Shown: positions 8,340-17,587 of the stretch, one piece after another
Position numbering within the stretch: the stretch's first letter is position 1
Layout: every line of letters begins with the position of its first letter
NCBI RefSeq assembly: GCF_000473325.1
Contig: NZ_AXBI01000001.1
Coordinates: 100,357-164,356, forward strand
Direction of reading: 5' to 3'
Length of the DNA stretch: 64,000 bases
Origin: Leisingera caerulea DSM 24564
GTDB lineage: Bacteria > Pseudomonadota > Alphaproteobacteria > Rhodobacterales > Rhodobacteraceae
Translations under genes and position numbers: made by a program
The notes under the pieces: generated by a model
Told to the model about the DNA's origin: nothing
Databases searched by the model: none
The model's input: only the letters and a program-made list of their open reading frames with translations

Positions 8340-9637
8340 GGCGGCATCTTGAATTCTGCCACACCATAAGGATGTGGAGCAATCAACGCGCCGTCCTGCG
8401 CCTTGTCGTGAATCTGGCTGAAGATGTGCGGCATGCCAAGCGAGGGATCGTTGACCTCTGTCGGATAGCTGAAGGCTGACTGCGTGTCAGGCCGTATGCG
8501 TAGGGTGCCAATAGGCCCGCGATAGATCAGGTTGCGAAGCCGATCCGCCACAGCACGGTTCTGATCCTCTTCATAGGCCGCACCGGGGCCTCCCGCCAAA
8601 GCTGCAGCAAGCGCATAAGTGTGAAGCGCCTGATAGGTTTGCGCCCCAGCGTTGGGCGATGCGTTTTCGCCGAACTTGGCCTTGTAGGCTTCGGTGAAAG
8701 AGTTGCCAATCTCATCCTGCAAAGCACCAATAACGGTCGCATAGATCGAGCCCACCGAATTGTCGCCGGCAATGTCGCGGAACGCAGCAAGCGAAGCGCC
8801 ATATTGCAGATAGACAAGGCTATTGGTCGGATCGGTCATGAACTGGTTCATGAATTGCGCCTGATCCTGTGTGTAGAAATGCGTGATCGCGATCACTGCA
8901 GGCGGGTCCTGCCGCAGCTTGGCCAACGTTGGCCCCCAATCGGTGACTGGCACGTTCACAGTTTCGTACAGAGATACTTCGTAGCCGTATTCGGCAGCAC
9001 CATCCCGAAGCGCGTTGGCGATATTCACCGAGTAGGTGCCGGGCCCAGTCACGATTGCAATTTTGTTGTTGGGACGTGTGAACTGATCGTTCGTTTCCAG
9101 ATCGGCCAGGAACTTCAGGAATCCTGTGCCGTACATGGTTTCGGGCGGGTCATACTGGAACACGCCCCAATAGCGGTCAGGGTCCGATTTCACCAACTCA
9201 TCGTGGACAGCCACAGTGTTGGTGTGCATCGCCAGTACGCTAGCATCGGCGGCCACATCGTGCATCGCGGTGCCGGTTTCAAGATTGTATCCGGTGATCA
9301 GAGCGCTTGCATTGTCACGGTCGATCAGGCGTTGACAGGCCTGAATGACAACGTCATCACCCTTGCTTTCGGTATCTACGAAGACGGTTTCGATTTTACG
9401 GCCAAGGATGCCGCCCATCTCGTTGATCTCATCGCGAGCCATCTCAAGGCCGCGCTGATATTCAATGCCATCGGCAGCAACGATGCCGGTCAGCGGGGCG
9501 GGGCAGCCGATCACGATCGGATCGGAGGATTGCGCCTGCGCCTGGCTGTTCAATCCGGCAAGCATCGCGGCTGACCCTGCCGTCATGCCGGCCCCTTTCA
9601 GGAACCCGCGCCGGGTGGATGTTGTTTTGTTGGTCAT
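8324..9637 (-). CDS. livK: Tat-exported substrate-binding protein of the Liv-type ABC transporter
   Basis: A periplasmic binding protein of the HAAT family (Peripla_BP_6), 437 aa. The N-terminus STRRGFLKGAGMTAGSAAML followed by an Ala-rich stretch and AQA is a twin-arginine signal, so export is probably in the folded state through Tat. The mature part has DPIVIGCPAPLTGIVAADG, EMARDEINEMGGILGRKIE and QRLIDRDNASALITGY, typical of amide or urea-type HAAT binding proteins. It lies 24 bp after the hyuB stop and starts the transporter section, so uptake is probably co-expressed with the hydrolase. Confidence 0.9.
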   Translation of the reverse strand: MTNKTTSTRRGFLKGAGMTAGSAAMLAGLNSQAQAQSSDPIVIGCPAPLTGIVAADGIEYQRGLEMARDEINEMGGILGRKIETVFVDTESKGDDVVIQACQRLIDRDNASALITGYNLETGTAMHDVAADASVLAMHTNTVAVHDELVKSDPDRYWGVFQYDPPETMYGTGFLKFLADLETNDQFTRPNNKIAIVTGPGTYSVNIANALRDGAAEYGYEVSLYETVNVPVTDWGPTLAKLRQDPPAVIAITHFYTQDQAQFMNQFMTDPTNSLVYLQYGASLAAFRDIAGDNSVGSIYATVIGALQDEIGNSFTEAYKAKFGENASPNAGAQTYQALHTYALAAALAGGPGAAYEEDQNRAVADRLRNLIYRGPIGTLRIRPDTQSAFSYPTEVNDPSLGMPHIFSQIHDKAQDGALIAPHPYGVAEFKMPPWMQG

Positions 9638-9661
9638 TTCAGTCTCGCTTTGATTTGAATG

Positions 9662-11332
9662 TCAGTCGATGAAACCTGCCGCACGGTCTGCGGCGACACG
9701 TTCCGGTTGACGCTGGGCCGGATCCCCCCAGCCTCCGCCGCCGCATCCGGTCAGGCGAATCACGTCGCCCTTGGCCATCTTGAGGCCGACAAACTTGGAT
9801 TTGAGCTTTTGCGGCTCGGAGTCCTTAGGAAAGAGCTCAGCAGAGGCCGGTTTGCCATTTGAGCCGCCGGAGAAACCCCAGGCTGCTGTCTCTTCACCGG
9901 CTTGCTGCAAATACCCCGAGAGCGTCAGTGCCGAGGACAGCACTTCATAATCACGGGTAATCGCTAGTCCGCCACGATACTGGCCCTCGCCACCCGAGTT
10001 GGGCACCAGCTTAGTGGAGAGCACGCGGAATGGGCTCATGGACTCCATGACTTCCGCCGAGAGGATCGCGCAGTGGCCACCATGTGTATCGATGGCGCTC
10101 AGCCCGTCGCCACCGCGATGCCCGCCCATGCCGCCGCTGATGATGTCACAGATGACAAAGTATGGATGCTGGCCTGCGTAGTTCAGCGCTTGCGCCCGGT
10201 CGTCTACACCACCGGCAGTGAAAGTCGGGAAGGACACGTGGCATCCAGCCGAGGCATTCTTGGTCTGCAATGGAGTAAGCGCCTTCAGCACCGCATCCGC
10301 CGTGGCCTGCTGGCTCAGGTGTCGCACCGATACAGCGGCAGGAGAGATCGGGTTCAGAAAACATCCTTCGGGGATGATAATGTTCAAAGGACGGTTGCAG
10401 CCCTCGTTCTGGTTCACGTCTGGCGAGAAAATTACCTTTGCCGCATAGTAGGTCATCCCGATGGCCGAGGCGACGGGACAATTGATCCCATGCTGACGTT
10501 GTGCACTGGTACCGGTGAAATCGACGGTCAGCGAGTTGTCGTCTTCTATCCTGGCGTGGACCACGATTTTCATCGGCTCATCGCTGGAAGCATCATCTTC
10601 GATCAAGATCGAGGTCCTGTGTTCGCGTTGTTCGGCATTCGCGAGCGCGGCCCGCACATAGGCTTCACCATAGTCCTGGCTGGCTTCGATCAATGCCTGA
10701 AGCCGGTCCGCGCCATAGCGTTCGGCCAGCGCCTTCATTCGCCGCTCGCCCATCCGGCAGCCAGCGATCTGCGCGCGCAGATCACCTGCACAGGCTTCAG
10801 GATCGCGGACGTTGCGCTCGATCATGGCAAAGATGATGTCGTTGGGAGTCCCGCGATCCATCACCTTCATCGGCGGGAACCGCAGACCTTCTTCGAAGAT
10901 TTCGACAGCGTCCGCAGCCTCGGTTCCCGGCACCTTGCCACCAAGGTCGATGTGGTGTGCAACGGTCGAGGCGATGGCGATGATCTTGCCTTCGAAATAG
11001 ACCGGGCTGAACAGAACGATATCCAGCGTGTGCGTGCAGCCGAAATAGGGATCATTGCAGATGATCACATCGCCTTCGTTCCAGTCCGACAGCGGAATGA
11101 CATCAAATATCCGTTTGACCGCAGTTGGCATGATCCCAAGTTGGGCCGGGATCGTTTCAGCCTGCGCAATCGTGTTACCATTCACATCCAGAATACCGCA
11201 GGCATAGTCCAGCATATCCCAGATGATCGACGAGAACGCCGATCCCTTGAGCGCCATGGACATCTCTTCGGCAACGCTGACGGCTTCATACTGAAAGACG
11301 TCACGGCTGATAGGGTCGATATTTGCTGTCAT
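9662..11332 (-). CDS. hyuB: HyuB-type subunit of an ATP-dependent hydantoinase/oxoprolinase/lactamase
   Basis: A 556-aa protein of the hydantoinase B/oxoprolinase family, the partner of HyuA in ATP-dependent opening of cyclic amides such as 5-oxoproline, N-methylhydantoin or lactams. It begins MTANIDPISRDVFQYEAVSVAEEM, with DVIICNDPYFGCTHTLDIVLF, STVAHHIDLGGKVPG and the C-terminal GGGGWGDP block. Its ATG shares a base with the hyuA stop (TAATG). Full length. The substrate cannot be read from the sequence. Confidence 0.88.
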   Translation of the reverse strand: MTANIDPISRDVFQYEAVSVAEEMSMALKGSAFSSIIWDMLDYACGILDVNGNTIAQAETIPAQLGIMPTAVKRIFDVIPLSDWNEGDVIICNDPYFGCTHTLDIVLFSPVYFEGKIIAIASTVAHHIDLGGKVPGTEAADAVEIFEEGLRFPPMKVMDRGTPNDIIFAMIERNVRDPEACAGDLRAQIAGCRMGERRMKALAERYGADRLQALIEASQDYGEAYVRAALANAEQREHRTSILIEDDASSDEPMKIVVHARIEDDNSLTVDFTGTSAQRQHGINCPVASAIGMTYYAAKVIFSPDVNQNEGCNRPLNIIIPEGCFLNPISPAAVSVRHLSQQATADAVLKALTPLQTKNASAGCHVSFPTFTAGGVDDRAQALNYAGQHPYFVICDIISGGMGGHRGGDGLSAIDTHGGHCAILSAEVMESMSPFRVLSTKLVPNSGGEGQYRGGLAITRDYEVLSSALTLSGYLQQAGEETAAWGFSGGSNGKPASAELFPKDSEPQKLKSKFVGLKMAKGDVIRLTGCGGGGWGDPAQRQPERVAADRAAGFID

Positions 11333-13392
11333 TATGAGGCCTCCCGGGTGATCTTGAGGCTGCCTTCCGCTTCGACGCTTACCGTCTCGTTCGGGGCAAC
11401 CACGATCGTGGAATCAAGCTGGTTGATGATGGTGGGGCCATGAATGATGGCACCCGTGGGCAGTGCCGCCCGATCATGAATGACGGCAGTGACAAAGCCT
11501 TCATCCGCGTCGAACATGACCTGACGTGATCCGCTTGGCTCTGGCGCGGTGCCTTCGTCCGTGGCTGCGGTCGCAAGGCTTGAGGGGCGATCTATTTCGC
11601 CTAGGGCCTCGACATGCAGAGAGACAATCTCCACCGGTGTTTCCGGCGCGGAATGGCCGTAGATGGCCAGATGGTTTGCGTGGAAACGTGCCTTGGCTGC
11701 TGCTGTATCCCAGTCTGTCAGCCAGGCGTCATCAAGTGGCACCGACAATTTGTGGAACTGCCCCACATAGCGCATGCCTGCAAGGAACCGGAACTTCCGC
11801 TTCTCTTGTGGAATGCCGTCCCCGTCCAAAAGCGCGTCTGTGGTTTCGCGAAGGGTCTCGGCCTCACCGGCAAAGGGTGCAGCACCGCCTTGCCCGGCCG
11901 CCAGCATGCGGATCGGCGCCTGAGTTGCATGGCGGATGTCGCTCATCAGCAGGCCTTCGGCAGCAAATACGCCGGGATGAGACGGGGCAATGGTGCCCTG
12001 CATCTCCAGATCGCGCGCCAGAAAGCCGGAAAACAGAGGGCCAGCGCCGCCAAAGGCGATCAGCCAGAACCGGCGCGGATCGACGCCGCGTTCCACACAA
12101 AGGGCGCGAATGGCCTGCGCCATGCTGGCCGTTGCGATTCGGACGATGCCCAAAGCCGCCTCTTCCACGGAAATCCCCATCGTCTTGGCGATTTTGTCGT
12201 TGATGGCTTTTCGCGCGGCTTCCATGCTCAGCTTGATGCGCCCGCCGAGATAGGTGTCGGGGTCAAGCATTCCAAGCACCACGGCGGCGTCCGTCACGGT
12301 AGGCTCATCGCCCCCATCAGGGTAACACGCCGGTCCGGGAACAGAGCCGGCACTGTCGGGACCAACGCGCAATGCGCCGCCCATGTCGATCCAGCCGATT
12401 GATCCGCCACCGGCCGAGATTGTCTCGACATCCAGAGCAGGCAGACGCAGTGGGTGCCCGCTGACCGAACGCTCGTCGATCACACGCGCCTCGCCATCAA
12501 CAATGGCCGAGAAATCCGCCGAGGTGCCGCCCATGTCGAAAGTGATGGCATTCTTGATGTCAAGTGCGCCGATCAGTTGCGCCGCTGCCACAACACCGCC
12601 CGCTGGGCCGGACAGCAAAGTATGCGCGGGGTTTTCGCGGCTGGCGTGAGGGGTGCCTACGCCGCCGTCGCTGCGCATGATCTGCAGTGGCGCGGTCAGG
12701 CCGACATCTGCCAGCGTGTCTTCAAGCTGGGTGATGTAGCCGTCCACAATGGGCCCGACATAGGCCGCGATAGAGGTAGTATTGGCGCGGGGCCATTCCT
12801 CAATCTGCGGGTTGACGACGTGGGATACGTAGACCGGTGTGTCCGGCATTTCCTGCCGCAGGCGCTCCGCGATTCGCTTCTCGTGATCATTGTTAAGATG
12901 AGCAAAGGTGAGGCTGATCGCGATGGCGGCGGGCTTCGCCCTTTTCAAGTCCTCGACCAGCTGGTCAATATCGGCATCCTTAAGCGCAGTCAGCACGTTG
13001 CCGAAACTGTCCACGCGTTCGTCCAGTTCAAACACCCGGCTCCGAGGGATTACCGGATCACGCCGGTTGGTTGTGACGGAATAAAGCTTTGGCCGCAGCT
13101 GGTTCCGCACTTCCAGCACATCTCGGAAACCCTTTGTCGTGACCAGCGCCGCCTTGGCACCAGTCCCCATCAGCAGGGCATTGGTCGAAACGGTAAAACC
13201 ATGCACGAACAAATCAACATCGCTGGTTTCCAAACCAGCCTGCGCCACGATCTGTTTGATGCCATTTGCAATCGGTTCCGCCGCACCACGGCGGCCAGAC
13301 GGCACCTTGTCCACGTATTGCCGCCCTGTGTCTCCGTCATAGAGCACGAGGTCGGTAAACGTGCCTCCCACATCCGCCGCAAGATAGTTCAT
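11332..13392 (-). CDS. hyuA: HyuA-type subunit of an ATP-dependent hydantoinase/oxoprolinase/lactamase
   Basis: A 686-aa hydantoinase A/oxoprolinase family subunit with an actin-like ATP-binding fold. The start MNYLAADVGGTFTDLVLYD carries the phosphate-1 loop, and further motifs are LLSGPAGGVVAAAQL, ITFDMGGTSADFS and AFGGAGPLFSGFLARDL. I chose the ATG at 13392 because the family starts just before the DVGGTFTD motif; a longer frame to 13461 has no homology. It forms a complex with HyuB and uses ATP to activate and hydrolyse a cyclic amide or imide. It is separated from the deacetylase-like gene by 40 bp. Confidence 0.9.
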   Translation of the reverse strand: MNYLAADVGGTFTDLVLYDGDTGRQYVDKVPSGRRGAAEPIANGIKQIVAQAGLETSDVDLFVHGFTVSTNALLMGTGAKAALVTTKGFRDVLEVRNQLRPKLYSVTTNRRDPVIPRSRVFELDERVDSFGNVLTALKDADIDQLVEDLKRAKPAAIAISLTFAHLNNDHEKRIAERLRQEMPDTPVYVSHVVNPQIEEWPRANTTSIAAYVGPIVDGYITQLEDTLADVGLTAPLQIMRSDGGVGTPHASRENPAHTLLSGPAGGVVAAAQLIGALDIKNAITFDMGGTSADFSAIVDGEARVIDERSVSGHPLRLPALDVETISAGGGSIGWIDMGGALRVGPDSAGSVPGPACYPDGGDEPTVTDAAVVLGMLDPDTYLGGRIKLSMEAARKAINDKIAKTMGISVEEAALGIVRIATASMAQAIRALCVERGVDPRRFWLIAFGGAGPLFSGFLARDLEMQGTIAPSHPGVFAAEGLLMSDIRHATQAPIRMLAAGQGGAAPFAGEAETLRETTDALLDGDGIPQEKRKFRFLAGMRYVGQFHKLSVPLDDAWLTDWDTAAAKARFHANHLAIYGHSAPETPVEIVSLHVEALGEIDRPSSLATAATDEGTAPEPSGSRQVMFDADEGFVTAVIHDRAALPTGAIIHGPTIINQLDSTIVVAPNETVSVEAEGSLKITREAS

Positions 13393-13432
13393 CGCTTGTC
13401 CTTCATTTCTTCCAATCCGGAGTGATCCGGTG

Positions 13433-14542
13433 TCATTTGATCCCATCAAGCCGTTTGGCATAGTCGCCCAGCAGGACCTGGTGTTCGGGTTTCATCTTTT
13501 GATCGGGGTAGCCGGGGCCGAACATTAGGAACGGGTCCTCGCACTCAGTCCGAGAGCCACTGAGTTGTTCCAGTACGGCAAGACCGCAAAATGGCACGTA
13601 GCCAGCAGAATATCCGCCTTCATGGGTCAGGATGAGCTTACCCTCACAGTGCTTTTCAGCAGCTTGCATGATTTTGGCTGTCATTTCGCGAAAGGTATCG
13701 CTGTGACACAGCATCCGCCCGAGAGGATCGGTAAACGACGCATCGTATCCGCAGGCGACCATGATAAGGTCGGGATGAAACCTGTCCAGCGCAGGCAGGA
13801 CCAGATCGTTGATCGCCGCCAGATAGGTTTCGTGGCCGCATCCCGCTGGCAGTGGGATGTTGAAATTGTAACCTGTGCCCCCGCCGGTCCCGCGCTCTTC
13901 TGCCTGTCCCAAGTCGGTTGGGAACAGGAGATTCTGGTGAATGGACATCGTAAGCACATCGTCACGGTCATAAAATCCAACCTGCTGGCCGTTGCCGTGA
14001 TGCACATCCCAGTCAACGACGGCCACACGCTTGGCACCGTGAACGGCAATGGCATGTTCGACGGCGATAGGAATGTTGCCAAACACGCAGAACCCGCGGG
14101 AGAGGTCGGGTTCTGCGTGATGGCCCGGAGGTCGCGTCATGGCATACGCGTTTTGGGCGGCACCTGTCATCACCACGTCCACTGCTGCGATCGCAGCCCC
14201 GGCTGATAGAGCCGCAATTTCAAATCCGCCGGGGCCGATTGGTGCAAACTCACCTGTATCACCACCGGTCTCGCTTACCGACTTTACCCGGTCCAGATGT
14301 TCGGTTGAGTGAAACCGAAGAATTTGTTCGTCTGTCGCCGCCTTGAACGGCGGTGTCAGAAGGCTGTCAAGCATCCCTGTCCGCTCTACCAGATTCCGCA
14401 GTCTCCGCTTGGACTGAGACGATTCGACATGCTCACCTGGCTCTACAAAACCACCCGCCGGAAAATAGACTGCCGCCGGCCCGGTATCATGCCAGAAAAA
14501 CGCTTCATCGCAGAAAAAGGCTGTTGATGAAGTGCTCATCAA
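13433..14542 (-). CDS. Histone-deacetylase-fold amidohydrolase (acetylpolyamine amidohydrolase-like)
   Basis: A 369-aa Zn-dependent amidohydrolase of the class II HDAC/AphA superfamily. Key motifs are TRPPGHHAEPDLSRGFCVFG (the tandem catalytic His), VVDWDVHHGNGQQ (Asp and His zinc ligands) and VACGYDAS (second zinc Asp), with LILTHEGGYS near the C-terminus. In bacteria this fold removes acyl groups from acetylpolyamines or similar amides. Next to HyuAB, an aldehyde dehydrogenase and a flavin oxidase it probably releases a free amine during catabolism. It is the first enzyme gene after the regulator in the minus-strand run. Confidence 0.85.
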   Translation of the reverse strand: MMSTSSTAFFCDEAFFWHDTGPAAVYFPAGGFVEPGEHVESSQSKRRLRNLVERTGMLDSLLTPPFKAATDEQILRFHSTEHLDRVKSVSETGGDTGEFAPIGPGGFEIAALSAGAAIAAVDVVMTGAAQNAYAMTRPPGHHAEPDLSRGFCVFGNIPIAVEHAIAVHGAKRVAVVDWDVHHGNGQQVGFYDRDDVLTMSIHQNLLFPTDLGQAEERGTGGGTGYNFNIPLPAGCGHETYLAAINDLVLPALDRFHPDLIMVACGYDASFTDPLGRMLCHSDTFREMTAKIMQAAEKHCEGKLILTHEGGYSAGYVPFCGLAVLEQLSGSRTECEDPFLMFGPGYPDQKMKPEHQVLLGDYAKRLDGIK

Positions 14543-14638
14543 TATTGTCCTCCCATGATCTGGCTAAGACCTTAAGAAGGATTCGCACCACCCGCCCCAC
14601 CCCTTAGGGTAGGGCAACAGGCACCACCCGTTATTGGG

Positions 14639-17512
14639 TCAAAATTCGTCCTCGATAAAGGAGCGCTGTCCCGTCAGGGCAATGACCGCTTGAGTGCGAT
14701 TGCTGACCCCCAGTTTCTGGAAGATGTTCTTGAGATGCCACTTCACTGTATCAACCGACAAGGAGAGTTCTTTTGAGATTTGAGGATTGGTTTTGCCGTC
14801 CGCAAGCAACTGCGCCACCTGTTCTTCCCGTTCGGTTAACGGCTCAAGCAACTCCGGCTCCGCTGGCATCAATACTGTGCTGGTGCCATTTCCACCTGAA
14901 TTGTCGTGCATCAGCCCAGCTTTAATAGTTCGGATGATGCTCGAACAATATGCCAATAGGTCGGTGCGCCTGTCTGTCAGACGAAATTTGTCTCTGGCAT
15001 CCTCCAACGGAGCGATGATATCCGCTCCCAAGTCAATGAGTGGTCTGGTTACGGCCTCTGAGGCAACGGTCCTCATAGTCTCCATCAGGATATCTGCGGT
15101 CTTGAGGCGTGCGCCACTTTTGTACAGTGCGATTGCAATCAACCCATCGACAGTGATCAGCGTCATCCGACGCTCTCTTGATATGGCGTCATCACGCAAG
15201 GGTTCGAGTGTGGAAACAGCCGCGTCAAACCGGCCTTCGGCGATCAATAGACGCGACTTGGCCAGCAGTGCTGATGTTGCGCCAATTGTCAGGTTTTCCA
15301 CTGCATCGTGATGTGGCTTGTCCGGATCGATACCGGCGGATTTCAGAGCAATGCGCGCGGAAACCAGATCGCCTTGTGCCAGCAATATCCGGACACGTTC
15401 GTCAGCTATGCAATGGCGCATCGACAGCGGGAACGAGGGTACGTCTTCTAGCTCGAGTTCCTCAAGCACCCGCAGCGCCAATCTGGGGTTCTGAGACGCC
15501 GCATGTAGTTTTGCCTGAAGCAATACCGCCCGCAACAAAAACAGCAGCGACCCACTTTCCCGAACGATAGACATCACGGGCGCAAGCGACTTTTCCGCTT
15601 CTTCAAGTTGGTTCCAGCCATACTTCGTTTCTGCGACCGCAATAGACAACAACCCTTCTGCATAGGAACCCGGACCAATTTCCCGAACAACATGGTCTTT
15701 GCTACGCCGGAGAGAATTGGCAGCCTTGTATGGTTGGCACATTTCAATCTCGGCAATGCCGGTCAAGAGTTCCGAATAGGCAATGCCAAAAACTGAGGCA
15801 CCTCTGTTGTGACTCTCAAACCCAAGTCGGCTGGCCTCCCGTGCGGCAGTGACGTCACCAAGAATCAATTCGCTGTAAGCGAGAATGTTGCAAAGGGTTC
15901 CTTTGTTAAACCCCCTACGGTGGCTTAACGCGCGCATTGAAGATAAGACCGACTGCCGCGCCAAAGTGGACTTGCCATTGGCACTCAACACGCCCGCGCT
16001 AAGGACTCTGAGTTCGGTGTCCAGATCATCCGCACTGAGACCAAGTTGTTTTGCCGTCAGTGCGCCGCTTCTCACTTTGCGCATGAAGGCAACCAGCCTG
16101 CGCAATGCGACTCTAGTATGTGGAAGGTGAAACAATATCCATATCCAGAACATTTCAAGCCGGGGGCTTACATCCAGAACTTCTTTCGGGACTTTCTCCA
16201 GCCAGGCTTTCAGCTCCTGAATACGGCTTGCCCGAATAAGGCTCATGCCTTCGGTTTCCAGAATTTTCGCTGCCTCGCCAAAGTTCTGAGCCTTGATGAG
16301 CTGGTCCATGGCGTTTTCATAATCTTCCACGCTCATGTAGTACGCTGAGGCGCGGTGGCGCAGTTTCTGCCGCTCCTTCGTTTCTACCGCGCCCAGTTCG
16401 TTCTCAAGGAAGTCGTGGAAAAGGGGGTGAAAGAAGCGGTACTCAAAGGGGTTCTCAACCTCCAGAAAGCCTTGATCCGCCAGCTTTGCAAGCATTGCGT
16501 CCGCGTCCGCGGTTTCAAAAAGTGAGGCAACCGCGTTTTGTGTAATCTTCGGCAGGCAAGCGATGCGCACAAGAAAGTCCGCATTTTCCTGTGACATTTT
16601 TTCAAGCACATCTTCCTTCAGGAAGGAAAATAATCCGCTTGGTGTGTTTTTGGTCAGCTTGTGAAGGTCAAGTTTGTACGATTGCCGATAGGAAAGAACA
16701 ATGAACTGCAGCGCAACCGGCCATCCGTTTGTCAGCTTCGTTATCTGTTCGACCTGATCCTCACTCAAATCTGTTTCGTTGAGTTGATGCTCAAGGAACA
16801 TCTTGATCTCCGCAGTATTGAAACGAAGCGCCCCCCGCGCAAATTCAAAGACTTGATCGAGTGCGCGAAAGCGGGAAATCTTGAGTGGTATTTTCTCCCG
16901 GGTGGCAAACACGAATTGCACCGACATCGGTGCGTTCTCGACAAGCCACTCCAGCGCAGAAATTACCTGCGTGTTTCTGATGAGATGCAAATCATCCAAC
17001 ACCAAAATGACACGCTGCTGGGCACCTGCAATGGCTTCAAAGAGCTTTCCAATCACCGTTCTGAACGGAGAAATCGGTGCGGACTTCAGCAAGTTGCGGA
17101 TGTCATCGGGAACCGAGACATCAAATCGGTCAAAGACCTCGCACAGATGTTGCAGAAAACTGTTCAGGTCATTGTCTCTGGCGCTCAGGCCCAGCCACGC
17201 GACATGATCACCACGAGCCACGCGGGTCTTTGCCCATTCGAGCACGGCAGTGGTCTTGCCCGAGCCCGCGATATCACACAGGGTAATCAGACGATGCTCT
17301 GAAGCTCTTTCAAATTGCTCTATCAGATCCGGGCGCAAAATCGCCTTTCTGGTTCGCGGGAGCGGTGGCGCTTCGGAAATACCCTGCGAACGGTCCGGCA
17401 TGCTTTGCGCTGGTTTCAGGTTTCGCGGCATCGGGCCAATTCCGTTGTGCAACATTCTGGTACTGGTCAGGGCGCTTAGCACATTAGGCCACATGAAAAA
17501 CAGCTGCACCAC
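14639..17512 (-). CDS. MalT-family LuxR-type transcriptional regulator
   Basis: A 957-aa ATP-dependent activator of the MalT/AlkS/AcoK type. The N-terminal STAND-like NTPase has Walker A CDIAGSGKTTAVLEWAK and Walker B VILVLDDLHLIRN. A long helical TPR-like middle section should bind the inducer. The C-terminal LuxR HTH reads LTEREEQVAQLLADGKTNPQ, followed by SKELSLSVDTVKWHLKNIFQ. It lies 96 bp upstream of the deacetylase-like gene and is divergent from the aldehyde dehydrogenase gene across only 75 bp, so it is the obvious candidate to control both arms. Several in-frame ATGs exist in the first 30 codons, so the exact start is uncertain. Confidence 0.85.
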   Translation of the reverse strand: MVQLFFMWPNVLSALTSTRMLHNGIGPMPRNLKPAQSMPDRSQGISEAPPLPRTRKAILRPDLIEQFERASEHRLITLCDIAGSGKTTAVLEWAKTRVARGDHVAWLGLSARDNDLNSFLQHLCEVFDRFDVSVPDDIRNLLKSAPISPFRTVIGKLFEAIAGAQQRVILVLDDLHLIRNTQVISALEWLVENAPMSVQFVFATREKIPLKISRFRALDQVFEFARGALRFNTAEIKMFLEHQLNETDLSEDQVEQITKLTNGWPVALQFIVLSYRQSYKLDLHKLTKNTPSGLFSFLKEDVLEKMSQENADFLVRIACLPKITQNAVASLFETADADAMLAKLADQGFLEVENPFEYRFFHPLFHDFLENELGAVETKERQKLRHRASAYYMSVEDYENAMDQLIKAQNFGEAAKILETEGMSLIRASRIQELKAWLEKVPKEVLDVSPRLEMFWIWILFHLPHTRVALRRLVAFMRKVRSGALTAKQLGLSADDLDTELRVLSAGVLSANGKSTLARQSVLSSMRALSHRRGFNKGTLCNILAYSELILGDVTAAREASRLGFESHNRGASVFGIAYSELLTGIAEIEMCQPYKAANSLRRSKDHVVREIGPGSYAEGLLSIAVAETKYGWNQLEEAEKSLAPVMSIVRESGSLLFLLRAVLLQAKLHAASQNPRLALRVLEELELEDVPSFPLSMRHCIADERVRILLAQGDLVSARIALKSAGIDPDKPHHDAVENLTIGATSALLAKSRLLIAEGRFDAAVSTLEPLRDDAISRERRMTLITVDGLIAIALYKSGARLKTADILMETMRTVASEAVTRPLIDLGADIIAPLEDARDKFRLTDRRTDLLAYCSSIIRTIKAGLMHDNSGGNGTSTVLMPAEPELLEPLTEREEQVAQLLADGKTNPQISKELSLSVDTVKWHLKNIFQKLGVSNRTQAVIALTGQRSFIEDEF

Positions 17513-17587
17513 ACGAAAGGGTGGCTGTTTCAGGAACCCTTCAGACTACCTTCGCAAGAATGCACCAGACGCGATGGATACCGCTAC

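Noticed and set aside
10073..11443. Long plus-strand open frame opposite hyuB
   Set aside because: Antisense shadow of HyuB, whose conserved blocks and overlap with hyuA are convincing.
13433..14542. Possible true histone deacetylase function
   Set aside because: The fold is HDAC-like, but the bacterial catabolic context favours a small-molecule amidohydrolase.
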